DNA of 64,000 bases from Dimorphilus gyrociliatus (GCA_904063045.1 CAJFCJ010000058.1:1-64000), one strand, 5' to 3'; shown: positions 44,641 through 54,800, numbered from the stretch's first letter. Notes: generated by a model from the letters alone, not told the origin. Numbers and translations are program-made.

Positions 44641-45360
44641 AGAATCATTCAAAGATTATTTTCTTATAAATGGGAATGGATCTCAAATAGTCATTCTGTT
44701 GAAAATTGTTGGATACATATTAATTTTGAACAATTTTACAACATTTCCCATTTGGAAGTAATGTCAAGAATTTATTCTAAACCAAAGCCTAAACTATTAG
44801 AATTACATTTTTCAAATAATACAGTATCCTATCAATTACCCAATGTCAGCACTCTGCAAACTATCCTATTAGACAGGAATTATTATTCAAATTACCTTAG
44901 AATATATGTTAAATCAATATATGTCACTTCCGGTCATATTGGATTTATGATCATTAGGGCTTACACCTTAACTAAAGGTCTTAATGGATTAAAAGCTCTT
45001 AAAAAAGATAATTTACCATGTCTTTTACCGAGTAAGAACAATTATCCCTATGATTCCTTATTGTTTAATGAGAATGATGCTACATGTACATCAATAAATC
45101 TGCAGTTGTTGGGATATTCAAAATATATATCTTCAAAAGTCATCATAAAAACAAAAGATGGAGGAATAGATTCATGTAAAAATTTATCTGTATTTAAAAC
45201 TTCCAATGAATGCATATATGAAAAATGTATTCTTGAAGATTACAATTCAGCTTGTCAATTTGTCTGTAAGGTATGTTTGCAGAATACTGTTTGCAATTTT
45301 ATCATTTTTCAAAATGTGAATAATGATAATCAATTGTGCGAAATTCAATTTCAACTATAA
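44641..45360 (+). CDS. F5/8C-like (galactose-binding) protein, 5' end not found
   Basis: The open frame runs from ~44641 (preceded by a stop), so the first ATG of this frame (44761) is probably not the true start and a signal-peptide exon is missing. The first domain has the discoidin order: NCWIHINFEQFYNISHLEV, LLELHFSNNTVSYQLP, NYLRIYVKSIYVTSGHIGFM. The second is the shared C-terminal module, from NENDATCTSINLQ through several Cys to LCEIQFQL and stop. Paralogous modules end the genes at 3.2 and 47.8 kb. Likely an extracellular lectin-like protein. Confidence 0.6.
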   Translation, partial: RIIQRLFSYKWEWISNSHSVENCWIHINFEQFYNISHLEVMSRIYSKPKPKLLELHFSNNTVSYQLPNVSTLQTILLDRNYYSNYLRIYVKSIYVTSGHIGFMIIRAYTLTKGLNGLKALKKDNLPCLLPSKNNYPYDSLLFNENDATCTSINLQLLGYSKYISSKVIIKTKDGGIDSCKNLSVFKTSNECIYEKCILEDYNSACQFVCKVCLQNTVCNFIIFQNVNNDNQLCEIQFQL

Positions 45361-45760
45361 TCTTTTTGAAGAATTTTAGCACTAATTTTTGTCTTCATCA
45401 AACTATTATCGTATTGAATATAAAAATCATTTCAATGCTAAACCATTACTTTTAAAGTTTTCAAGTTGTTTCTTATAATTTGAGGAGATTTTCCTACACA
45501 CCACCGATATTAATGGTGTCTGGAGATTTCGTCTCAAATATTGGTTGCTCAATTTCTAAACTTATTTATTAAAATTTTCTATGTAATTTGATAAAAAATT
45601 CTTGTTCAACTCTCAAATATTATATTATTTGATTGTATTTATCTCCCTTCCACAAACTGAAAAATTAATTTTTTAAAGCTGGAGATTTCGTCCACTTTTT
45701 GGAGATTGAATCTTCTAATTACTTTTGTTTTGATTTGGGAAATGGTTAGGAGGAAAAAAA
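45361..45760. other. Intergenic, nothing recognised
   Basis: A short near-duplicate GGAGATTTCGTC occurs at ~45520 and ~45683. Otherwise plain. Confidence 0.35.
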
Positions 45761-45952
45761 GAAAACGTCCCCAAGTGAGATTTTTAAAAGCAACATTTCG
45801 GATTGAAAAATGGTTAGGATGAGTGAAGTAGCCATTGATTTGTAGTTAGGGGGGAGGGGTTCCATCTAGGGGTCATGGGTAATCAAAAAGGTTAAGGAGA
45901 GACTAGGTCTAGGTTAGGGTTAGGGTTAAACCATGCATTTGGGGACGTTTTC
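45761..45952 (+). repeat. MITE-like repeat copy 4
   Basis: Perfect 14-base inverted ends: GAAAACGTCCCCAA (45761-45774) and TTGGGGACGTTTTC (45939-45952). The interior has AAAATGGTTAGGATGAG, TTCCATCTAGGGGTCATGGG and GGTTAGGGTTAGGGTTAAAC. Confidence 0.85.
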
Positions 45953-45965
45953 TGTGGTACCCGGA

Positions 45966-46090
45966 AAAAAAACATCAATTGATTTGCAGTCAGGGGGGTC
46001 AGGGTTAGGGTTAGAGGTAATGAAATGGTTAGGCATACATAGAGAATGGTTTAGGATTAGGATATAACCATGCTTCTGGGTGCGGGTTAG
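45966..46090 (+). repeat. Partial MITE-like copy abutting copy 4
   Basis: Repeats the inner half of the family (TTGATTTGCAGTCAGGGGGG, GGTTAGGGTTAGAGGTAATG, AAATGGTTAGGCATACA). It lacks the left end and ends in CATGCTTCTGGGTGCGGG. Confidence 0.65.
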
Positions 46091-46833
46091 TTTTCATATA
46101 AAAACATTGGCTGTTTCTTTTTATAAATCTACACCTGTTAAAAGGCCCATTTTAAACTTTTCACACAAACTAAAAATCCTATTCTGCAATAACTAGATGA
46201 AGTCTATAGAAATTGGACGAAATCCCCTGTAACCAAATTAATTATCATTGATTTCAATATGCCTAATGTAAAGAATCCCAAAAATAATCTGAAGATTGTA
46301 AACATACATTTTGCCACTAGGTGGCATACTAGTACTAGTTACATAAATTGCATCAAAAAAATTTTTTGTACAAACTTAAACTTTCTGTTCAATGCGTCTC
46401 TTCTCACAAATTAAACTACATATGTCTATTTCCATAAATGTCAGAGGACACACCAATAGACATCAATATACAGGAATCTAACATGATAAAACAGTATATA
46501 TAAAGATCATTCATCAGGAAATGGAAATGAAATTTATAATGTAAATTTTTTATCAATAAATGAGATCTAAAAATATCATTTAACAATAGGGATTTTGCAT
46601 GTTTTTAATTATTTTAAATCAATAACACGAGTATCTCACACCAATTTCATAATTGAAAACATTAATCATCGTATTTTCTTCTCGTATGAATATACAACAC
46701 TTTTTTAACGGAATTAATCCAACCAATGGTATTAACTCTTAATATTTATGATAAAGGTTGGTCTAAATTGATTTTTTTGTCTATTTATTTTCCTTTTAGC
46801 TGAAATTTTTCCACATCACAATTCAATTAATGA
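46091..46833. other. Intergenic, nothing recognised
   Basis: Upstream of the fibrinogen-like gene. CTTTTAG just before the ATG (46793-46800) may be a leader-intron acceptor. Confidence 0.35.
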
Positions 46834-47835
46834 ATGTCTGTCATGCTTAATACGTTGATTGTTATCATCTGCATTATTTTACATAGTTTTTTCTGTTCTG
46901 CTACAGAATATGTTTCTTGTAGAGCTGCACTGTTTGAAACTGAAGAGAATGGTACATATTCTATAAAACCAAGATTAAATGGCCATAGTGCAAATGTAAC
47001 TTGTAATAAGCTTAATTCAACTCATGGTATTGCTATGTTAGGTAACACTGCTGAAACGGAAATTCTTCTCTCAGATACTTACGAACATAATAATTATGAA
47101 AATCAAATCAAATATGGAGACTATGATGATGACGATATAAGAGAGTTTAAAAATACGAAGATCACTTGTTCTCAAGGAATCACATTCACTAATAAAGAAT
47201 CAACGCCAGCAGCTCACAAATTTCTATTCAATGACAATACACTGTTTGAAAACATTAATGGCTTTACTGATGGAATATGCAAATGCTTCATAAGAACTGT
47301 ATGTGACACTACTGATAATCCAGATTCTGAGTGTGTTATGATAGGTGGTCCTGAGGTTACTGAAGAAGGAGATTTTAGTGTTTTTTCACACAGATTACCA
47401 ATAAGAGAAATACATACAGGAGATGTTAGTGATCCACAGGAATTTGTTCGCTATTCAGTTCATAAATTAAAATGTATTTTTGAACTTCAACTCAACTTTT
47501 ATGTATTTACCAATCACAATACTACTTGCTTGAATAATAATACCTTTAATATACTCAATGATGGACATTCAACAACTTGTACATCCCTTCCATCAGAAAT
47601 TCCATTCCAACTGGAAAGTATTAAAGAAATTAATTCTGTCAAAATTATAACAAATGAATTAGAACCGTGTCAATTAAATATAGAATTTTATCTTCAAGGG
47701 AACAATGATATGAAAATATTATGTTTAAAAGATGATAATTGCAATTTTAAATGTCCACCTTCAAATTCAATTAATTTTCAATTATTTGAAAGTGAAGAAA
47801 ATATCAAACTATGTGAAATTGTATTAAATTTTTAA
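46834..47835 (+). CDS. Secreted Caspr/neurexin-IV-type fibrinogen-like + F5/8C-like protein
   Basis: A single 333-aa exon. Signal peptide: LNTLIVIICIILHSFFCSAT. Residues ~28-210 follow the contactin-associated-protein type of fibrinogen-like domain. They show NGTYSIKPRLNGHSANVTCN at the start, KITCSQGITF in the middle, CKCFIRTVCD and SECVMIGGPEVTEEGDFSVF (in the place of the CNCD...D.G.L stretch), then HRLPIREIHTGDVSDPQE. The C-terminal ~110 residues are the shared F5/8C-like module (ILNDGHSTTCTSLPSEIP ... KLCEIVLNF). Caspr proteins are membrane-bound and much longer. This one has no TM or LamG, so I infer a secreted lectin-like or adhesion factor. Confidence 0.68.
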   Translation: MSVMLNTLIVIICIILHSFFCSATEYVSCRAALFETEENGTYSIKPRLNGHSANVTCNKLNSTHGIAMLGNTAETEILLSDTYEHNNYENQIKYGDYDDDDIREFKNTKITCSQGITFTNKESTPAAHKFLFNDNTLFENINGFTDGICKCFIRTVCDTTDNPDSECVMIGGPEVTEEGDFSVFSHRLPIREIHTGDVSDPQEFVRYSVHKLKCIFELQLNFYVFTNHNTTCLNNNTFNILNDGHSTTCTSLPSEIPFQLESIKEINSVKIITNELEPCQLNIEFYLQGNNDMKILCLKDDNCNFKCPPSNSINFQLFESEENIKLCEIVLNF

Positions 47836-48960
47836 GCAGTTCTTTCCCTGTTTTTCTCATTTTTCAGGAAAAGTTTCTGATTAGAGTTAAAACTAAGATA
47901 AAATTTTCGTCCCAATATTTTTGTGTGATTAAAAGACTCAATTAATATTAATTATTTAAAATGTATTCCACTACTCCTCCTTTGCCAATTTGTGTTTTTA
48001 CAAGTTACAACAGTACTGGTTCTACTTGAACCTTTAACATAAATGTTTCATTTAAAGAGTTTATTTGAAATAAATTACTTACACAAGTAACAATATGCAA
48101 GTCCAATGGCAGAGTAGATAATTTGTAGTAGCAGGTTGCCAAATTATCTGAAATTGACACCTAACATCCAGTTGGTGTAATGGATAGTTACTGTTTATGT
48201 TTAGTAATAGGATGTTACAATAGTCTAACCTTTAGAAAGGCTAATTGAATTATAGCTTGGCTAAAACTAAACCAGTAATGAAAGTTGGACCTTTTGGATG
48301 ACTAATTGAAATGTAATTGGGCCAAACCTTATAGAATTTTTTACAGATTGGTATGAGTTGTGTATAGTAACATATTTTAAGCGTAAAACAAAACGAAAGT
48401 TGTACAATCATAAAAAAATGTAAAATTCCTAATGAATTATTCTTTGATTGAAATTCTGGTATTGAGTAATATTAAAAACAGTAACATCTCTAATAATTTA
48501 TAGAAATAGATACTTAGGCAAGTAGTTAAAAGACTTTTTATTTATCTATTCATTTTCTATTTTTAACATTTCTCCAAGCTTTTACATTATCAATAATTTA
48601 CGCATCAAAATTGATATTTTGATCAGTAAATTATAACCTAAACACGTATATTAGAGAAAAATAAGGGAAGGAAATACAAAATTTCTTAAATACCTATTCT
48701 ACTCAAATTGTTTGGTAAACTGGTAGGGATTAGGGGTTGGGCTAAGATGACAATATTAGAGATATTTTTCACCAGAATCCTTTGGTCTTGATTAAAGAAA
48801 TTCTTTACATTATTAATGGAGAGGATTTTCTTTTATCTTAAAATGATGCTATATTATTGATAATTCTAGAACACGCACTTCTTCTATTATGCATCATAGA
48901 GATTAGTTTTATATCTATATATATTCATGTACATCAACAGAAGCAACTGTAGTTGGAGAG
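47836..48960. other. Intergenic with short telomere-like trace
   Basis: TGGTAGGGATTAGGGGTTGG at ~48721 may be a worn fragment of the TTAGGG-core repeat. Nothing else was recognised. Confidence 0.35.
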
Positions 48961-49872
48961 ATGGGCTTTGCAAGTGTATATATATCAATTATTTCTAGTT
49001 CAATTCAAGTTTTTGGCTTTCTTTTGAATATTAACCTTATTATTATTGGTGTAATTAATAAAGATTTATGGAAATTACACAACTTTGGTATTACAGCTTT
49101 AACTTTTACAGATATTTCTTATTCAATAATCTTCTTCCTTTTCATTTTTCTTCATGATTCTTATACAAATTCTTACAGTTGCCTTATTTCATTTCAATTC
49201 ATTTTTATGATTGTTTCAGTATCATCTTTTACATTGACTTTAATTACATTTGAAAAGTTTATGGCAGTTGTAAAACCTTTTGTATTTTCTAAAATGTGGA
49301 CAATGAAGCGAGCTCTTATCTTACTTTCTTTAATATGGTTTATTTGCTTTGCTATTTGTTCACTTCCGGTTATGGGTTGGAATAAGTACGACGGGAATTC
49401 GCAACAAAATATTACTACAGATTGTCGTTCATTTAGTGTCTTTTCCTTTTCATACATGTTTTTTTGGTCCTTTACTACCATTATGCCAAATGCTGTTGCA
49501 TCTTTAATATTATATATTCCAATAGTAAGAGCAATTAGAAAGCAAAGAAAAGCAATTTGCGATACATCTTATACCAATAATACCACCTCTGAAGGAAGCA
49601 GTATTCGAATTTTGACCAGTTTATTAATAATAAATTGCGTGTTTACAATTTTTCCACCTGCATTAACTGCTGCTGAGTATTACAGACTCAACGGAAAATA
49701 TTATTTATCAGACTATCATTTTGAATTAGTTACTGACTCATTTACTGCAATTGTTGTTTCAAATCCAACAGTTAATGCCCTAGTTCATGGTTATACAAAA
49801 TCCTCTATAAGAAATCATACTAAACAATTTTACATTGCACTCATTAAGAATTGTACTTTTAAAAAATTATAG
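48961..49872 (+). CDS. Class A GPCR, divergent
   Basis: An intronless 303-aa protein with seven TMs. TM1 keeps the Asn (GFLLNINLIIIG). TM2 has Asp (ALTFTDISYS). TM3 ends LITFEKFMAVVKP, where EKF replaces D/ERY. TM4 has Trp (LSLIWFICFAIC). The TM7 motif is VSNPTVNALVHGYT (NPxxN for NPxxY). ECL2 has a Cys (TTDCRSF) to pair with TM3's CLISF. TM6 lacks the CWxP switch (INCVFTIFPPALTA). The N-terminus is very short, suggesting a small-molecule or lipid ligand, or an orphan. The loss of several switch residues hints at unusual signalling. Confidence 0.8.
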   Translation: MGFASVYISIISSSIQVFGFLLNINLIIIGVINKDLWKLHNFGITALTFTDISYSIIFFLFIFLHDSYTNSYSCLISFQFIFMIVSVSSFTLTLITFEKFMAVVKPFVFSKMWTMKRALILLSLIWFICFAICSLPVMGWNKYDGNSQQNITTDCRSFSVFSFSYMFFWSFTTIMPNAVASLILYIPIVRAIRKQRKAICDTSYTNNTTSEGSSIRILTSLLIINCVFTIFPPALTAAEYYRLNGKYYLSDYHFELVTDSFTAIVVSNPTVNALVHGYTKSSIRNHTKQFYIALIKNCTFKKL

Positions 49873-49955
49873 GACTATACTCAATACGTTATAGTTAATG
49901 ATTGAAGAGATACAAATCTGATTATTGGCTAGATAAGGATCATATCACTAAAATT

Positions 49956-50120
49956 CTCCAAAAGATGATTTTCTCGATATACATTCTTGTGTTTTGTCTA
50001 AAACATTTTGAGTTATGTTGTTACAGAATTAATCATAGTCTCATGCTTGGCAGTATGCCAAAAATATATTTTTAAAGTACTGATAGAATAACTTGATCAG
50101 GAAAGTTCATGTATTTGGTA
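49956..50120 (+). repeat. Direct repeat flanking the retroelement debris, left copy
   Basis: Shares with 53217-53370 the blocks AAAAGATGATTTT, ATACATTCTTGTGTTTTGTC, AACATTTTGAGTT and CTCATGCTTGGCAGTATGCC. Confidence 0.75.
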
Positions 50121-50199
50121 TTGATACATCTCTTTTTAGTTCAACCACAACTATATAAAATAATAAGTTTGAACTTATATTTTTTTTCAAACTATGATG

Positions 50200-50390
50200 A
50201 AAACCCTCTAAGTCATTGTTTGTTCTGATTTTTTGGTCTCTGGAAGTCAAAAGCTACTTTTAATACAGTTGTCTTCAATATACTCCAAAAAATCACTAAG
50301 TTGATTTCTATCAGCTAAATCATTTTTTATATTGTTGAATTAATTTGCAATCAAAGTATGAGGAAGCTGGGGTAAAGCCAAAATCATTTT
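50200..50390 (-). pseudogene. MULE transposase C-terminal fragment, another family
   Basis: The minus strand reads LALPQLPHTL, then after stops LLTSRDQKIRTNNDLEGFHH. RTNN-x-[LV]E-x-[WF]H is the catalytic-Glu block seen in the two MULEs at 4.8 and 10.1 kb. Diverged from both; no termini found. Confidence 0.5.
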
Positions 50391-50399
50391 GATTGATTT

Positions 50400-50897
50400 C
50401 CAATCTCCATTCTCCTTCTCTCTTTTAAAATTCTCTCGCAGGAAGATTGCAGAAATAAAATCACACAGGAGTACCCATCAATGGAAAGATGTTCCAAGGA
50501 AATACAATCCTGCAGACTGGTTAACAAAAATGCCTTCCGAATTGAACAAACAACAGTTTGCAGAATGGGTGCATCGACTCATTGAAACACAGGATCAAAA
50601 GGGCACCAAACAAATGGTGAAGCTGCTTGTATTAAGAACCCTGAAGGTGATGTCAACTCTGTAGATGAATTGATAATGAGGAGATTAGGAAGGGAACCAA
50701 TAAGTCCTCAGAAGGAACAAGAGATCAAACAAGCTATAGAGGAAGCGCCGCAGCAGATTGATCCGAAGAAGATGGCGAAACTTACAAGTTACACTGTTCT
50801 TTCTATTCAAATATCAGCAGGAACATCTACTCTCCTTTCTAGTGGTATGACTTCCTTTGTGGATTCCTCAGTTGCACTACTGTTAGTAGCAATTTAG
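50400..50897 (+). mobile_element. BEL/Pao retroelement pol fragment (RNase H/connection region)
   Basis: RRKIAEIKSHRSTHQWKDVP followed by RKYNPADWLTK is the conserved end of the BEL/Pao RNase H region (KIAEI ... W..VP.K.NPAD). The adjoining frame (EAPQQIDPKKMAKLTSYTVL) continues as inter-domain sequence. GC content is higher than the surroundings. The fragment is truncated on both sides. Confidence 0.65.
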
Positions 50898-50939
50898 TCA
50901 AATGGAAGTAATTTCCGAGATCTTGTAAGACTTTATTCA

Positions 50940-51720
50940 TCACTCGATGCAAGAACTAAGTCATCAATATAGAAGCACTGAACCCCTCATCAATCAATTC
51001 ACTGGTCATGCAATGTGATTGAAAGCACCTTTCTCAAGGTTGGAGATGTAACATATGGGCAAGATGTGTCTTGTCATCTAGTACTCAATTATGTTTTTAT
51101 CTTGTGTTGTCCCTGCCTTTGTACTGGAGTACAATAGACCAAAATAGGGCAGGTCATCTGTTTCTAAATTCACTTGATGAAACATGGCCTTGATGCATGC
51201 TTTAAGAAAGAATCGACCATGCTTTCAATTTGAGATCATTCTAGGAGTACTGCCTACTAGGCGATCACGGACGGTAATAACATTGTTCAAATTCATATTC
51301 TCGTAGGGGGCTACACGGTCATATACGATCTAAAGTTTCTTTTTCTTTGGATTCGCAATGTCGATTATGAGGTATAAACCATTTGATGCCTTTTCTCCAG
51401 TGTTCTCTCTGGCATCATCATTAGTTATGTAGTTATGAATTCCTTTATTGTATTCCCGCTGTATCCAGCATGACAACTATTTCTCTATTGTTTACATCGC
51501 TATCAAAGAGGTGTCCTTCTCTCTGATGGTCCCAATTAAGACCTGTTTTACCTGCCTCTTTTCCTCGCAGCGATGTAACCAAGAATGTTTACTCTATCCA
51601 CAGCCTCCTTAAAGTGGTCGTAGACATCTCTCAGCCTGATGATTGCAAGTAGTCGAGCAATTCTCGCATAATCCAACCTTTGTTACTAACTTCACTCTTT
51701 CTTACTAATTCGAGCGTCTG
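50940..51720 (-). mobile_element. BEL/Pao-like reverse transcriptase remnant
   Basis: Minus-strand pieces such as LKACIKAMFHQVNLETDDLP and YFGLLYSS resemble the BEL/Pao RT start, where FHQV is typical. They are interrupted by several stops. Orientation is opposite to the RNase H fragment at 50.4 kb and the same as the gag fragment that follows, so at least two inserts or a rearrangement are present. Confidence 0.45.
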
Positions 51721-51722
51721 AA

Positions 51723-52023
51723 TTATATGTATGACCTGAGTATATGGTTCTTTCTGCAGTTGAAGCATATTGTACCATTATTTACCTCTTTGTCTTGCTG
51801 TTGTGTATATCCTGGGATTTTGTTGAGAAGTGAATTTTGCGTTCCTTGTGGATTTGACGTATTCCTCGACAAAGGATGCAATTTTCTCAAGAGTGAATTG
51901 ACCCCCTCCTCAACCGTTTTGCTGGTCCATTCGTCACGAAGACTCTGGCACATACAGAATCTCGCAGTGACCAACCCCAGTACATTTGTTCCTTTGTGCC
52001 CCCTCAGGCATAACTCGCGTTGA
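51723..52023 (-). mobile_element. Retroelement gag fragment with zinc knuckle
   Basis: Contains MCQSLRDEWTSKTVEEGVNS and the partial knuckle CFNCRKNHILRSY (CxxCxxxxHxxxx, with the last Cys lost). This is typical of BEL/Pao gag. Minus strand, upstream of the RT remnant as expected for a gag-pol order. Confidence 0.55.
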
Positions 52024-53216
52024 ATTTTGATTGAATTTCCCCTAATAATTGGGCCATGATGCAGTAAATTTAATTTTTGCGTTTATTCAAAGTGTTATAT
52101 TTGATTTAGAATAATTATTTCCATCACTAACTCATATCAATTATTCACTGTTATATCTAAGACAGTAAAAATAGAAAAAAAAATAAATGATATAATCTGA
52201 CAAAAAGTATTTACTTAGATGTATTGACTTGTTTTTAAAATACAAAAGTAATGTTATTTACAGCTGTATTCGTATCTTGAAAAAAAGAGAAAAAATAAAT
52301 TCTCCCCAAGGTGTACTTGACGTCGTAGTTCTAGGTATATCCGTAGTGCTTGTAGATAGGGAAGGCTCTGTGGTGATGTGTTCGATAGTTGTCGTTCTTG
52401 GAGCAGAAGATATCGTACTTAGAGAATCGGTTGTCTGATGAGAATCGAATGGTATGTTCCCACGTATTAATGCTGAAGTGACAAATTCCAAAAGAAATGG
52501 CATCATATACACACCAAGTAACCTCATCCTTTGTAATGTATCTACCATATACTCAGGATGCAAGCAAACTATCTGTCTTGAAAACAATTAGAAGACTAAT
52601 CAATGTCTTTTGTACAAAACGTCATTCTTACATGATCTCCTGCTTTATATATACTGTACTGATAAGCACTGATAGTTATCTATGTTTTTTTGCTTTGCTT
52701 TGAAATAAATAAACCAATGAGCTCGCGTCTTTGTTTGGTCGTTAATTTGAATTTGCAATGCTTTTGAATATCTTTTAAATATTTATTATATATTTAAAAT
52801 ACCCAATCAAAACTATAAGAGATATTGCCTATGAAGAATATAAGTAAGCCTATATATGGCAATGCTGCAGATAAAAGAAGAACAATATTCTGTTGAAAAC
52901 ACCTGTAAACTTTATTTGACTTTATACTGTTTACATCATACAATGCTACTTTGACCTTCAGAAGATATTTATCTTTTTTACCGCAAGCTTATCTTCTGCT
53001 CCTAGACATTTTATTATCCTTTTTCATTACTAAAAGCAACATAAAAAACATATGTATTTCTAGATTCACTTCTTAACTTATTAATTTTCTGCTTTACAGT
53101 GCAATAGTAGGAATTTCTATAATTGGTAATTGAACATAGATAAGTTATGTTTATCTTGCAGTCTATCAAAAATATCTGTTGTTCTTCAATTCTGCACTGT
53201 ATATCTCTGTACACAA
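52024..53216. other. Intergenic, retroelement-associated
   Basis: An open stretch at 52258-52587 (minus) with a Ser/Thr-rich middle (TTTIEHITTEPSLSTSTT) has no family match I can see. It may be part of the retroelement leader. TTTATATATACTGTACTG (52644) and GAAATAAATAAACC (52700) have LTR-like spacing but no partner copy. Confidence 0.3.
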
Positions 53217-53370
53217 ATTCTTCAAAAGATGATTTTGTCATTATACATTCTTGTGTTTTGTCTAGAACATTTTGAGTTGTGTTGTTAAAGAAATAATCAT
53301 AATCTCATGCTTGGCAGTATGCCAAAAATATATTTTCTAAAGTATTAATAGAATATCATGTATTTGGTAT
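53217..53370 (+). repeat. Direct repeat flanking the retroelement debris, right copy
   Basis: Counterpart of 49956-50120 (ATACATTCTTGTGTTTTGTC, CTCATGCTTGGCAGTATGCC, ATTTGGTAT). Same orientation. Confidence 0.75.
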
Positions 53371-53549
53371 GATTAAGTACTCTGAAAAAAAGTTGTTAGT
53401 GTTTTGTGCAAACAATTGAGTAGTGATTGATTTTAAAGAAAACTACTGTCTCTGATAAAACATTATAGTCATTTTTATAAGACTGCAAAACATTTCTCAA
53501 TGGCATTTGGAAAGTTTTTGGAATATAAAGATTCCTGAACAAATTGTCT

Positions 53550-54800
53550 TTAATTTAGAGAGATTCCTTTTAATGTTCTAAAATTTGGACAGCTTTTTAT
53601 CAAGTTTATTATCGTAATCACCTGTTTATCATCTAAAGGACATTCTTTGATATTTATTTCCTTTAAAGTATTTGACAACTTAAAAAGTCCATGCAAAATA
53701 ATATCCCAACCAGGATTTATTATTGTAGTTTTTTCTAGGTTGATTTCTTCAATACTTGGACAAACTGTCATCAAATTGCCTATTTCACTACATTGTTGAT
53801 AATCAAAAGAGCAAAACCTAAAACTAATATGCTTTAAAGTATTGACTGATTTTATCAGACTATTACAAATTGCTGCCAATCCAAGGGTAGTAAATTTATT
53901 CCATCCAAGTTTTATTGTTTCAATTTTGTAACATTTACTCAACAAATATCCAATCCTTAAAAAATTCTCTTCCTCTAAACAGCAACCCTCAAAATTGATA
54001 TATTTTAAACAACCTGCTGAATGAAGAAGCATTGAACAAATATTTGAAAAATGAACTGTCATTGAATGATTGAAACTTAAATCAATTTTCTCTATTTTAG
54101 AGCAGTATCTCAAAAGACTTTTTAGATGTACACATTTTTCTTCATTTAAATTACAAAATTTAAATTTTAGGACTTTTAAACTACTGGCTGATAAATAGAG
54201 TTTTGAGCAAATAAATTGCATTTCATCTGCTTCAATACTAGTGAATGAGAGATTGAATTTGACCAAGTTTGAACATTTATCTAATAAATTTCCAATATCT
54301 TTCCAATATCTTTTATTATTTTCATGAAAGTGACATTTTCCAAAATTAATATCCATTAAACTGTTGGATGATTTCAATAGTCCTTTACAAATTTCAGATA
54401 ATCCTTGTTGTATATACAAATTGAATTTTAAACTGACTTTTTCTATTCGTGAGCATTCATTTAAAAGATGTCCAAGAGATTTACAGTCATGTTCACAAAT
54501 ACTACACGATTCAAGGTTAATGTGCTTTAAAATATTTGAAAATCTATATAGATAAGGAAAAATAGATGATGTTATATTTTCAATCTTTCCAGATCCATTT
54601 AGATTAATACTTTCAATACTCCTACAACAGTTCAATAGCTCACAAATCAATGAAATTTGTTCTTTATTTAAACTACAATCAATAAATTGAATTTGTTTCA
54701 AATGCTGTGATGATTGAGATAGTCCTTGACATATTTCTGTGATACAACAATTAGATGATTTTCTTCCAGATAGCTTACTACTTTTAATGAAAGAAATCAT
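53550..54800 (-). CDS. Leucine-rich-repeat-only protein, NLR/RNI type
   Basis: A single 416-aa exon made almost wholly of about 14 LRRs in alternating 27-29-residue forms: LKHINLESCSICEHDCKSL, IEKIDLSFNHSMTVHFSNI, LKYINFEGCCLEEENFLRI and so on. The pattern (L..I.f..C.L.e..c..i..LL..Cs.IE.i.Ls.N) matches the C-terminus of the TRIM-LRR protein at 23.7 kb and the loose exon at 42.9 kb. There is no signal peptide or TM, so it is cytoplasmic. It could be a decoy or adaptor, or the detached LRR part of a longer receptor gene whose N-terminal exons are lost or too far upstream. Confidence 0.85.
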   Translation of the reverse strand: MISFIKSSKLSGRKSSNCCITEICQGLSQSSQHLKQIQFIDCSLNKEQISLICELLNCCRSIESINLNGSGKIENITSSIFPYLYRFSNILKHINLESCSICEHDCKSLGHLLNECSRIEKVSLKFNLYIQQGLSEICKGLLKSSNSLMDINFGKCHFHENNKRYWKDIGNLLDKCSNLVKFNLSFTSIEADEMQFICSKLYLSASSLKVLKFKFCNLNEEKCVHLKSLLRYCSKIEKIDLSFNHSMTVHFSNICSMLLHSAGCLKYINFEGCCLEEENFLRIGYLLSKCYKIETIKLGWNKFTTLGLAAICNSLIKSVNTLKHISFRFCSFDYQQCSEIGNLMTVCPSIEEINLEKTTIINPGWDIILHGLFKLSNTLKEINIKECPLDDKQVITIINLIKSCPNFRTLKGISLN

